A stretch of DNA of 64,000 nt from Kitasatospora arboriphila (lineage in GTDB: Bacteria > Actinomycetota > Actinomycetes > Mycobacteriales > Mycobacteriaceae): assembly GCF_000717275.1 (NCBI RefSeq), contig NZ_JNYV01000003.1, positions 558,001 through 622,000 on the forward strand, read 5' to 3'. Under the pieces are notes generated by a model. The model worked only from the letters and a program-made list of their open reading frames with translations. It had not been told where the DNA came from and made no database searches. Each line of letters begins with the position of its first letter. Within the stretch, counting starts at the first letter, position 1. Shown here in pieces: positions 57,312 to 64,000 of the stretch. Position numbers and translations under genes: made by a program.

Positions 57312-58694
57312 ATGGGGCACCTGTTCGGTACCGATGGCGTACGTGGTCTGGCAAATGCCGACCTGACACCCGAGTTGGCGCTGTCGCTGTCGCAGGCGGC
57401 GGCACGTGTACTGCCGCAGGATCGGTCTGGGTCCGGCCGTCCCGTGGCGCCGGCCTCTGGCCGGCCCATAGCACCGGCCTCTGGCCGCCCCGTGGCAATC
57501 GTGGGCCGGGATACGCGGGCGTCGGGGGAGATGCTCGAAGCCGCCGTCTGTGCCGGTCTGACTGCGGCGGGTGTCGATGCGCTACGAGTCGGCGTCGTTC
57601 CCACCCCGGCTGTTGCATATCTGACCGACTTCTACGACGCGGCGTTCGGTGTGATGATCTCGGCCTCGCACAATCCCATGCCCGACAACGGGATCAAGTT
57701 CTTCGCCGCTGGTGGGCACAAACTCGCCGACGCCGCCGAAGACGCGATCGAGTCCGCGCAGGACACCGTGTTCGACCGACCGACCGGTGCAGATGTCGGT
57801 CGCGTTCGTGATGCGCACGACGGACTCGACGCGTACCTGACCCATCTGTCGGCTTCCGTGGACGTCAACTTGAAGTCGGTGACCGTGGTGGTCGATTGTG
57901 CCCATGGCGCTGCCTATGCGGCTGCGCCACGTGCCTATCGCGCTGCCGGTGCCACCGTGATCGCGATCAGCGCGGACCCCGATGGCGAGAACATCAACAA
58001 GGATTGCGGCTCAACACATCTCGATCGGGTCCAAGCAGCAGTTCTGGAGTACGGGGCCGACCTCGGACTCGCTCACGACGGCGACGCGGACCGCTGCCTC
58101 GCGGTTGATGCCGCGGGACAGGTCGTCGACGGCGACGCCATCATGGCCGTCTTGGCCAGTGCCATGAAGGATGCCGGCCGCCTCAAGGACAACACCCTCG
58201 TCGCCACGGTGATGAGCAACCTCGGGTTGCATCTGGCGATGACCGATGCCGGGATCACCGTGCGTACCACCGCTGTCGGTGACCGCTACGTCCTCGAGGA
58301 GCTCCGTGCCGGCGGTTATTCGCTCGGCGGTGAACAGTCGGGGCACGTGGTGATCCCTTCGTATGGCACCACGGGGGACGGCATCCTGACCGGGCTTGCG
58401 TTGATGGGTCGGATGGCCGAGACCGGAAGGTCGCTTGCCGATCTGGCATCCATCATGAGTGCGTTGCCGCAAGTCCTTCTCAACGTGCGGGTTGCCGACA
58501 AAAACGTTGTGGCCGAAGCGGCTTCGGTCAAGCAGGCAGTGACCGACGGTGAGGCCGAACTCGGCGCCACCGGACGAGTGCTGCTCCGGCCCTCCGGTAC
58601 CGAGCAACTCGTACGTGTCATGGTGGAGGCAGCCACCACAGAGCAGGCGCATTCGGTGGCCACCAAGATCGCGGCCGCTGTCGAGTCTGCCTGA
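57312..58694 (+). CDS. glmM: Phosphoglucosamine mutase
   Basis: 460 residues from the ATG at 57312 (GAAGG six bases upstream; ATG at 57306 is too near the RBS). It interconverts glucosamine 6- and 1-phosphate for UDP-GlcNAc and peptidoglycan. N-terminus [20 protein letters not shown]; active-site loop [16 protein letters not shown] (phosphoserine Ser119); metal loop [14 protein letters not shown]; substrate loop [10 protein letters not shown]; phosphate site [12 protein letters not shown]. Residues 42-57 are two copies of the octapeptide GRP(V/I)APAS inserted before VGRDTR, which makes the protein about 15 longer than usual. It matches mrsA/glmM near rpsI in mycobacteria. Confidence 0.95.
   Translation: MGHLFGTDGVRGLANADLTPELALSLSQAAARVLPQDRSGSGRPVAPASGRPIAPASGRPVAIVGRDTRASGEMLEAAVCAGLTAAGVDALRVGVVPTPAVAYLTDFYDAAFGVMISASHNPMPDNGIKFFAAGGHKLADAAEDAIESAQDTVFDRPTGADVGRVRDAHDGLDAYLTHLSASVDVNLKSVTVVVDCAHGAAYAAAPRAYRAAGATVIAISADPDGENINKDCGSTHLDRVQAAVLEYGADLGLAHDGDADRCLAVDAAGQVVDGDAIMAVLASAMKDAGRLKDNTLVATVMSNLGLHLAMTDAGITVRTTAVGDRYVLEELRAGGYSLGGEQSGHVVIPSYGTTGDGILTGLALMGRMAETGRSLADLASIMSALPQVLLNVRVADKNVVAEAASVKQAVTDGEAELGATGRVLLRPSGTEQLVRVMVEAATTEQAHSVATKIAAAVESA
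57435..57482 (+). repeat. In-frame 24-bp tandem duplication inside glmM
   Basis: Two adjacent 24-bp units starting GGCCGTCCCGTGGCG and GGCCGGCCCATAGCA, each ending CCGGCCTCT, with a partial third copy (GGCCGCCCCGTGGCA) from 57483. Multiples of three keep the frame. Confidence 0.85.
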
Positions 58695-58705
58695 CTTCGG
58701 CACCT

Positions 58706-59386
58706 GTGAACGCCGTCCTGTTCGACTTCTCGGGCACCCTGTTCCGGTTCACCGAACGGTCCGAGTGGTTCACGCGCCTACGCCAGGAATCCGGGGAAGA
58801 GTTCGAAGGAGAAGCGCAGTCCGAGATCATCCGACGGATGACCGCTCCGGTCGGGATGCCGCCGGGTCTGCCTACCGAGGACGAATTCGCTTGGCAACGA
58901 AGAGATCTGGACCCATTGCTGCACCGTAGGGCTTATCTGTCGGTGCTGAGGGCATCTGGACTCACGATGCCCGGTCATGCGGAATCGTTGTACGAGCGTG
59001 TGGTCGATCCGTTGTCGTGGGAACCGTATCCGGACACCGGAGACTGTTTGCGGCGACTTCGGGAACGCGGCATCAAGGTGGGTGTCGTCAGCAACATCGC
59101 GTTCGATGTCCGCGCGGTGTTCGACATACATGGCATGGCCGGACTGGTCGACGACTTCACCCTGTCCTATGAGGTCGGTGTCACCAAACCTGATCCGCGA
59201 ATCTTCACTTTCGCTGCGGGTCACCTGGGTGTTGACCCCGTCGATGTGTTGATGGTGGGTGACAGCGAAGAGGCTGACGGGGGTGCCCGGGCGGTGGGGT
59301 GCCGGTTCGCGCTGGTCGAACCTGCGCCTGTCGAACAGCGGCCACACGCGCTCCTCGACGCGGTGTCCGGCGTGCTCGCGCAGTAG
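58706..59386 (+). CDS. HAD-family hydrolase
   Basis: 226 residues from GTG at 58706. HAD motif I is VLFDFSGTLF with nucleophile Asp7; the +2 residue is Ser, not Asp, as in dehalogenase and phosphonatase-like members. Motif II is VGVVSNIAF, the Lys of motif III lies in VTKPDPRIF and motif IV is VLMVGDSEEADGGARAVG. A helical cap domain occupies residues about 15-90. It is likely a small phosphatase of unknown substrate. It begins 11 bp after glmM and may be co-transcribed with it. Confidence 0.85.
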   Translation: MNAVLFDFSGTLFRFTERSEWFTRLRQESGEEFEGEAQSEIIRRMTAPVGMPPGLPTEDEFAWQRRDLDPLLHRRAYLSVLRASGLTMPGHAESLYERVVDPLSWEPYPDTGDCLRRLRERGIKVGVVSNIAFDVRAVFDIHGMAGLVDDFTLSYEVGVTKPDPRIFTFAAGHLGVDPVDVLMVGDSEEADGGARAVGCRFALVEPAPVEQRPHALLDAVSGVLAQ

Positions 59387-59433
59387 AACGGAACCCCTCG
59401 ATGCCCCGCAGCGTCTGACATCGGGGAGGCATC

Positions 59434-59760
59434 ATGAGCGAGCAGACGTGGATGGACACATCCGCAGTACAAGGGGTCGGCGAGGTATTTCGGAGTGGTG
59501 CCCGGGCGGTCGAGGTCGCTGCGGGTGCTGTCGCCGACTGCTCGTTCGGCTCACATGCGGGAACGCGGTACGCAACCCATGGCGAGCACTATGCGGCTGG
59601 ACTGCTTGCGGTGGTGTCATCGGTGGACCGCTTCGTCGAGTCGTCGCGGAGCATAGCCGGGGGCCTCTTCGATGCAGCTGCAACGCTGACAGGCGAGGAC
59701 GTGGTGAATGCGGCGACGTTCGGCGCCGCGACCACCGGGGATGGCGGCCTCCATGGGTGA
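59434..59760 (+). CDS. EspC/WXG100-like small protein, candidate type VII substrate
   Basis: 108 residues, ATG with GGGGAGG upstream. The pattern is a helical hairpin typical of ESX-associated small proteins: Ala-rich first helix (VGEVFRSGARAVEVAAGAVAD), a turn with FGSHAGTRYATHGEHY, and a second helix (AAGLLAVVSSVDRFVESSRSIAGGLFDAAATL) ending with Glu-Asp. This resembles the EspC-like family (PF10824) more than classical WXG100, as there is no central WxG. Family assignment is by eye. It is the first of three overlapping genes, 3.4 kb from the ESX-4 locus. Confidence 0.6.
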   Translation: MSEQTWMDTSAVQGVGEVFRSGARAVEVAAGAVADCSFGSHAGTRYATHGEHYAAGLLAVVSSVDRFVESSRSIAGGLFDAAATLTGEDVVNAATFGAATTGDGGLHG

Positions 59761-61336
59761 GACGCCGGGTCTCGCACAACAATTGACGGACCAACGATCG
59801 GCGGCGGAGAACAGCGTCCGCTTCTTCGACAACGTCGGCCCCCTGGCGCGGCGGCTGGGGATGGAAAACGTTCCCTCCGGTGACATGTGCCGAAACCGCC
59901 TGATCGAGACCGAGGACCTGGACACCGACAGGCTGCGAGCCGACGGTCGAATCGTGTTGGGACTTCAGACCGTCGCGGCGACCGAGCTGCACAATCAGAC
60001 CGGCCAGGACGCCGTACTCGGAACCTGCTGGCCTACGGGGTCCGGCATCGTCGCCCGCACTCGCCTTCAGGACGCGCATATCCCGCGAGCGGCGGTTGAT
60101 GTGGCGGCGTTGGCGGACATCGGTTCTGGGATGGTGGTGGCTGCCGACGCCATCGAGGCGGCACGGTTGGCCAAGTTCTGGTGCGTCGCCGCCATCACAC
60201 CCGACTCTCTGCTCGGGATCCCGATCAGTTCATGGCTGACACTGGTCACCACCCCGGGGTCGCCGGCCGCCGAACTGACAGCTGCGATCGACAGCACCGT
60301 CGCGTTGTTCAACGCCGCCGTCACCTTGTGCGACGATGCCATCGATGCGGTTCTCACCGGGCTGTGTACGGCGATGGCAAAGGTGGACGTCTCGGACTAC
60401 GCGGGCGGCGACTGTGCGAGGGAACAGCTGGTGTCCTCGGACGAGACACTGGTGCGATGCGCCGCTCACAACTCTGAACCGATCGCCTCCGAGCGCGATT
60501 GCCACGCTGCGGTAGACGTTTCCGGACCAGGCGACGGGGTTCGCGAATCCTCAGGCATCACAACGGTGTCGGCTCCAGCACCGGACTCCGGGCCGGCGAA
60601 CTCGACCTCGGTGTGTGAACCGGGGGCGCAGCCCGTGAAGACCACTCAGCCCGTGACGACCACGCAGCCGGTGATGACGGCACAGTCGGGGGTGGCGAGC
60701 CCGTTGACGCCCATGGTGGGTGCTGATCTCTCTGCAGTGCTCGGGTCCGTCGCGGTGGCAGTCGGTTCGGCTGTGGCAGGCTCGATCACAGGTGTGATCG
60801 AGATGGTGGCGAACGCAAGCGGCGCAGTGATGCTGCCTCCGGCGAGCCCGGCCGGCACCGAGCATGCCGCAGACGCGGGCGGTGTGACAGATGAACCGCC
60901 GGTCTCGACCCCTTTGGGGGACAAGGGATTCGACCTGAACGGGTCATCCGCCTCGGGCGCGCCCGACTGTCCGGCCCCTCAGGTCTCCTCGGGGCCACCG
61001 GACGCCGGCCCGCCGGGCGAGCAAGCGTGCGAGACCACCCCTGCGGACGGCCAGAGCAAGATCGGTGACGACCTGACTTTCGAGGAGCAACCGCCGGTAC
61101 CGGCGACTCCCGATGACCCCGAACCGCCAGACGCGGCCGAGATGGATCGTGACCCTGTCGAGCAATGCCCGTCTCCTGGTTCGCCGGGCATCCATGCTCC
61201 GAGGAGCAAAGATGACGTCGATACCCCCGGCGCTCCTGGCAATCCCGATGCGACACCGGTGACACCGCAGGCATCGGAGCGCGACGCGGTGGCATTGCCC
61301 GACGACGGTCTCCTGGCCCTGGCCGGTGAGCAATGA
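59753..61336 (+). CDS. Long Pro/Asp-rich protein of the EspC-like operon
   Basis: 527 residues from the ATG at 59753 (ATG at 59741 possible), overlapping the preceding gene. The N-terminal ~220 residues are helical and Ala-rich with Cys residues (ENSVRFFDNVGPLARRLGM, AADAIEAARLAKFWCVAAI, LFNAAVTLCDDAIDAVLTGL), resembling a paired helical ESX-substrate domain. After that it is low-complexity: TTQPVTTTQPVMTAQ, one hydrophobic stretch (LSAVLGSVAVAVGSAVAGSITGVIEMV), then a Pro/Asp/Glu-rich tail. No family recognised. The context suggests a secreted or surface protein. Confidence 0.6.
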   Translation: MGETPGLAQQLTDQRSAAENSVRFFDNVGPLARRLGMENVPSGDMCRNRLIETEDLDTDRLRADGRIVLGLQTVAATELHNQTGQDAVLGTCWPTGSGIVARTRLQDAHIPRAAVDVAALADIGSGMVVAADAIEAARLAKFWCVAAITPDSLLGIPISSWLTLVTTPGSPAAELTAAIDSTVALFNAAVTLCDDAIDAVLTGLCTAMAKVDVSDYAGGDCAREQLVSSDETLVRCAAHNSEPIASERDCHAAVDVSGPGDGVRESSGITTVSAPAPDSGPANSTSVCEPGAQPVKTTQPVTTTQPVMTAQSGVASPLTPMVGADLSAVLGSVAVAVGSAVAGSITGVIEMVANASGAVMLPPASPAGTEHAADAGGVTDEPPVSTPLGDKGFDLNGSSASGAPDCPAPQVSSGPPDAGPPGEQACETTPADGQSKIGDDLTFEEQPPVPATPDDPEPPDAAEMDRDPVEQCPSPGSPGIHAPRSKDDVDTPGAPGNPDATPVTPQASERDAVALPDDGLLALAGEQ

Positions 61337-61728
61337 GCCTGTCCGACCTGTTCGACAACATCGCCGCCAGAGTCGGTACTCACAGTGCCGAGGCCGTGGC
61401 CGGCTACCGCAAAAGCCAGCAGGCACTCGGTGAGAAGGTCCGGACGAGTGCCGAGGACGCAACGCACGGTCGCGGTGTCACACGGGCATCGGTGGCTGCG
61501 GGCGGCGCAATCCTGCTCCCTGCGAACGACATCGACCTCAGTCCCCACACCCCGTACCCAGCCCCGGGTGAGTCAGCGGACAACCCGACGGTCGGGGCGA
61601 AGGCAACTCTGGGCACCACCGGTGCGAAGGACGCCAACACGCCGCTCCCTGGTCAGTCCGGCGTAGAGGCGGAGGACTGTCAGGACACCGGGTTCTCGTA
61701 CACATCCGGTTGGCTGTCCGACCGCTGA
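61333..61728 (+). CDS. Small third protein of the EspC-like operon
   Basis: 131 residues, ATG overlapping the previous stop (ATGA). N-terminal helix MSLSDLFDNIAARVGTHSAEAVAGYRKSQQALGE, a short hydrophobic segment (VAAGGAILLPANDIDL), and a Pro/Gly/Thr-rich tail ending SYTSGWLSDR. Nothing recognised. Tight coupling to the two preceding genes suggests that it acts with them, perhaps as chaperone or co-secreted partner. Confidence 0.55.
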   Translation: MSLSDLFDNIAARVGTHSAEAVAGYRKSQQALGEKVRTSAEDATHGRGVTRASVAAGGAILLPANDIDLSPHTPYPAPGESADNPTVGAKATLGTTGAKDANTPLPGQSGVEAEDCQDTGFSYTSGWLSDR

Positions 61729-61748
61729 ACGCCGGAGCTCGGTGTGGT

Positions 61749-61774
61749 GCCGGCGGTTGGGCAACAGCGCCGGC
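61749..61774. terminator. Shared terminator between convergent genes
   Basis: GCCGGCG (61749-61755) pairs with CGCCGGC (61768-61774) and GTTG/CAAC (61756-61759, 61762-61765) extends the stem to a GG loop, with two unpaired bases (AG). It sits 20 bp after the 131-aa gene and 15 bp after the hydrolase gene. Confidence 0.7.
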
Positions 61775-61789
61775 CTTCGAGCAACCGCG

Positions 61790-62641
61790 CTAGCCCTTGA
61801 GCAGCTTGGTGAGTGGGTCGACGATCTCTTCCATGCCAGGCGCGAGTGCATCGGGGTCGATTGTCATCAACTTGCCGAGTTCGGCTGCCGGGTCACTGAA
61901 CGCGGCGTACGTGACGTCGCCCGTCAGTTGGTGCAACAGGAATCCGGTGAGTACCGCGCGCGTCAGCTTCTGCGTCTTCTTGTCGTTGCCCCCGGCACCC
62001 AGCCTGCCCCGAACACTGAAACCTTCGGCCAGTCCTCGGTTGTCGGATTTGGGGACCAGGCGCAACACCGACTGGCCGGCCAGAGCACGACGCAGCGCGA
62101 GCGCATTGGACGTCATCGATTCGAGCTCGCCGGGCGCGGCAAGGATCAGCGCGGACTGCCGGACCTCCGCGGCGGCGGGAAGCACGGCAGAACTGGTCGG
62201 TGCCGGGTAGAGGGCAGCGAGTGCCTTGGCCTTGCTGCTCCGTGACGCGGCCAACGTCGCGGCCGATGCGCCGAAGCCATGACCGGCGACCGCCAGACGC
62301 TGTTTGTGCACGGTGATGTCGCCGGCACCGAGGCGGACCTCGGTGATGATCGACAGGGTGGTCTCGAGATCTGCGGCCAGTCCCTGATCGGAACCGAGCA
62401 TGCCCTTCTCGGTGGTGGGCGCCGCGGCGACGATGCCCCAGGAGGCCAGATGCGCGAGGGTCTTGTTGTACTGCTTGGCGCCCGTGAGCCAGCCATGACC
62501 GAACGCCACCCCGGGCAGGTCCTTCCCACCGACGGGCGCGTAGACGGTGCCCGGCAATCCGACAATCGCCATATCGCCGCGCAAGACCTTGTGCGGTCCC
62601 GTCTTGGACAGCTGCGAGAGAAGCTTCTTGGGGTTGGCCAC
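61790..62641 (-). CDS. Alpha/beta-hydrolase-fold protein without nucleophile serine
   Basis: 283 residues. The fold is dienelactone-hydrolase/chlorophyllase-like: LPGVAFGHGWLTGAKQYNKTLAHLASWGIVAAAP near the N-terminus, then the nucleophile elbow RLAVAGHGFGASAATLAA. The elbow should read G-x-S-x-G but is G-H-G-F-G, so the catalytic serine is Gly. No signal peptide. It may be a non-catalytic or ligand-binding protein, or use another residue. I believe mycobacterial relatives share the same elbow, so this is unlikely to be a sequencing error. Confidence 0.78.
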   Translation of the reverse strand: MANPKKLLSQLSKTGPHKVLRGDMAIVGLPGTVYAPVGGKDLPGVAFGHGWLTGAKQYNKTLAHLASWGIVAAAPTTEKGMLGSDQGLAADLETTLSIITEVRLGAGDITVHKQRLAVAGHGFGASAATLAASRSSKAKALAALYPAPTSSAVLPAAAEVRQSALILAAPGELESMTSNALALRRALAGQSVLRLVPKSDNRGLAEGFSVRGRLGAGGNDKKTQKLTRAVLTGFLLHQLTGDVTYAAFSDPAAELGKLMTIDPDALAPGMEEIVDPLTKLLKG

Positions 62642-62714
62642 GAACTGACTCTAAGCGATCGTGTTGCCGGCCGACATCACCCGTTGCCCGTATCGGAGAC
62701 AATTTTCAGGCCAA

Positions 62715-62731
62715 CGCGCCGATTCGGCGCG
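62715..62731. other. Perfect hairpin in the gap before the alaS-like gene
   Basis: CGCGCCG-ATT-CGGCGCG lies 32 bp before the alaS-like ATG. It could be a terminator or part of a leader; no specifier-like T-box structure was recognised. Confidence 0.4.
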
Positions 62732-62763
62732 CACACCGGCCGTGATCTTGGGACAGTTACCGG

Positions 62764-64000
62764 ATGGATGCCAATGAAATCCGCAGCGCCTACCTCTCGC
62801 TGATGCAGGAGCGCGGCCACGCCCTCATCAACAGGGCCCCGCTGGTGCCGAAGGACGACCCCACCACACTCTTCACCGGCAGCGGGATGCAGCCGTTGCT
62901 GAGATATCTGCTGGGCGCCGAACATCCGGACGGCAACCGGCTCGCCGACTCGCAGACCTGCCTTCGGTCCCAGGATATCGAGGAAGTCGGCGACAACCGG
63001 CACACCACCTTTTTCGAGATGCTCGGCAACTGGAGCTTGGGCGATTACTTCAAGTCCGAACAGATCCCGCTGTTCTGGCATTTCCTGACCGAGATCGTCG
63101 GACTTGATCCGAACAGGATCTACGTGACGGTGTTCTCGGGAGACCCCGAACACGGCATCCCCCGCGACGATGAGAGCGCGGACATCTGGACCGAGTTGTT
63201 CACCAAGGCCGGTGTCTCGTCGGACAGAGTGGTTCTGCTGACCGAAGAACAGGGCAACGAGCAAGGAAACCAGGGCGCGCGGATCGCGTATTACAGCGAC
63301 AAGAACTGGTGGTCGCGGTCCGGTGGTCCGGACACGATGCCCGTCGGCGACCCCGGCGGACCGGACAGCGAGGTCTTCTACTACTTCCCACAGGTGGAGC
63401 ACGACACGGCTTTCGGCAAGTACCCGCATCAGAACTCCGATGGCGGTCAGTACATGGAGATCGGTAACTCGGTGTTCATGCAGTACTGCAAGACCGATGA
63501 CGGGTTTGCGCTGCTTCCCAAGCAGAACGTCGACTACGGCGGCGGTCTCGAGCGGATCGCCGCGGCATCCATCGACAGTCCCGATGTATACCGCATCAGC
63601 CTCCTCTGGCCGATCGTCCAGAAGATCGAGGAGCTCTCGGGTGTGAGCTACGACGACAACACGGTCGCGATGCGAGTGATCGCCGACCACATCCGCGGTG
63701 CGGTGTTCCTTGCGGTGGACGGTGTGGTGCCGTCGAACAAGGAACAGGGCTATGTGATGCGACGGCTCGTCCGGCGGGCAATCCGTTTCGCCCATCAACT
63801 CGGTGTTCAACAGAACCTGCTGACGGAGTTGGTCCCGGTTGTCGCCGGTCTGTACGCCGAGGCCTACCCGGAGGTGGCCGATCGGCGCGACGTGGTGATC
63901 GCCGTGCTCGAGAAGGAGGAACGGGCCTTCCGGCGCACCCTCGGCAAGGGCTTGCGAGAGTTGAAGCGACTGGGCAAGACCGGTGACACCGTCAACGGCG
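62764..64000 (+). CDS. Divergent alanyl-tRNA synthetase, 3' end outside window
   Basis: 412 residues are visible from the ATG at 62764, with no stop before the end. It has the class II AlaRS core: EIRSAYLSLMQERGHALI, FTGSGMQPLLRYLLG, TCLRSQDIEEVGDNRHTTFFEMLGNWSLGDYFK (motif 2 region), FYYFPQVEHDT, GNSVFMQYCKTDDGF, NVDYGGGLERIAA (motif 3) and IADHIRGAVFLAVDGVVPSN..GYVMRRLVRRAIRFA. Compared with ordinary actinobacterial AlaRS it is quite different (FEMLGNWS for FQMAGNFS; an extra loop before motif 3). It may be a second, horizontally acquired enzyme, or the sole AlaRS. The editing and C-Ala domains cannot be judged. Confidence 0.85.
   Translation, partial: MDANEIRSAYLSLMQERGHALINRAPLVPKDDPTTLFTGSGMQPLLRYLLGAEHPDGNRLADSQTCLRSQDIEEVGDNRHTTFFEMLGNWSLGDYFKSEQIPLFWHFLTEIVGLDPNRIYVTVFSGDPEHGIPRDDESADIWTELFTKAGVSSDRVVLLTEEQGNEQGNQGARIAYYSDKNWWSRSGGPDTMPVGDPGGPDSEVFYYFPQVEHDTAFGKYPHQNSDGGQYMEIGNSVFMQYCKTDDGFALLPKQNVDYGGGLERIAAASIDSPDVYRISLLWPIVQKIEELSGVSYDDNTVAMRVIADHIRGAVFLAVDGVVPSNKEQGYVMRRLVRRAIRFAHQLGVQQNLLTELVPVVAGLYAEAYPEVADRRDVVIAVLEKEERAFRRTLGKGLRELKRLGKTGDTVNG

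Overview
The window is a high-GC chromosome segment from a mycolic-acid actinobacterium (order Mycobacteriales), most likely Gordonia or a close relative. Three things support this. It has a mycothiol S-conjugate amidase (mca), which implies mycothiol as the cell's thiol. It has an ESX-4-type type VII secretion locus next to rplM-rpsI-glmM. Its gene order between about 16 and 47.6 kb follows the Mycobacterium tuberculosis Rv1080c-Rv1110 order as I recall it (greA, Rv1081c-like, mca, Rv1083/Rv1084-like, hemolysin III, short Z-prenyl synthase, coaA, glyA, desA2, phoH2, fumC, glpX, xseB/xseA, lipid-droplet protein, ispH). The genus is inferred; no rRNA or tRNA gene was seen.

Layout. 0-4 kb: end of cystathionine beta-synthase, metB, ilvA and a TerD-family gene; metB and ilvA are separated by two large inverted repeats. 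4-11.2 kb: an eight-gene minus-strand operon with tightly coupled genes, running from a polar amino-acid type ABC transporter through a D-2-hydroxyacid dehydrogenase, a TIM-barrel protein, a Rieske oxygenase and a class II aldolase-like protein to a ureohydrolase. It looks like a catabolic cassette for a guanidino- or amidino-containing compound that I cannot match to a named pathway. Divergent from it are a double-domain Lrp regulator and a stand-alone half-size EPSP-synthase-like protein (11.4-13.0 kb). 13.1-15.7 kb: an AurF-like diiron oxygenase followed by a ferredoxin/ferredoxin reductase fusion, with a clear promoter.

15.8-23.2 kb: greA, a queuosine-precursor transporter, the mca cluster, a thioredoxin-fold DUF255 protein, and ornithine aminotransferase with a divergent AsnC regulator. 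23.2-24.5 kb: a DAHP synthase gene preceded by what looks like a complete attenuator: a leaderless leader-peptide ORF with adjacent Tyr-Trp and nearby Phe codons, alternative hairpins and a terminator. 24.5-33 kb: hemolysin III, prenyl synthase, coaA, a DUF885-like metalloprotein, glyA, a desaturase, a GPP34 protein and phoH2. phoH2 has a small overlapping upstream ORF and ends inside a 39-bp tandem repeat. 33-47.6 kb: a PknF-like kinase, an L,D-transpeptidase-fold protein, fumC, glpX, a flavin monooxygenase with a GAF regulator, an MMPL transporter, a DUF4245 protein, exonuclease VII, a lipid-droplet protein and ispH.

47.7-56 kb: ESX-4 core genes mycP, eccD, eccC and the associated-protein gene, with no WXG100 pair where esxT/esxU would be expected. 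56.1-58.7 kb: rplM-rpsI and glmM, the latter with an in-frame repeat insertion. 58.7-61.7 kb: a HAD hydrolase, then a three-gene operon of an EspC-like small protein, a long proline/acid-rich protein and a small partner, which are candidate type VII substrates. 61.8-64 kb: an alpha/beta-hydrolase-fold protein without the nucleophile serine, and the start of a divergent alanyl-tRNA synthetase that runs off the window.
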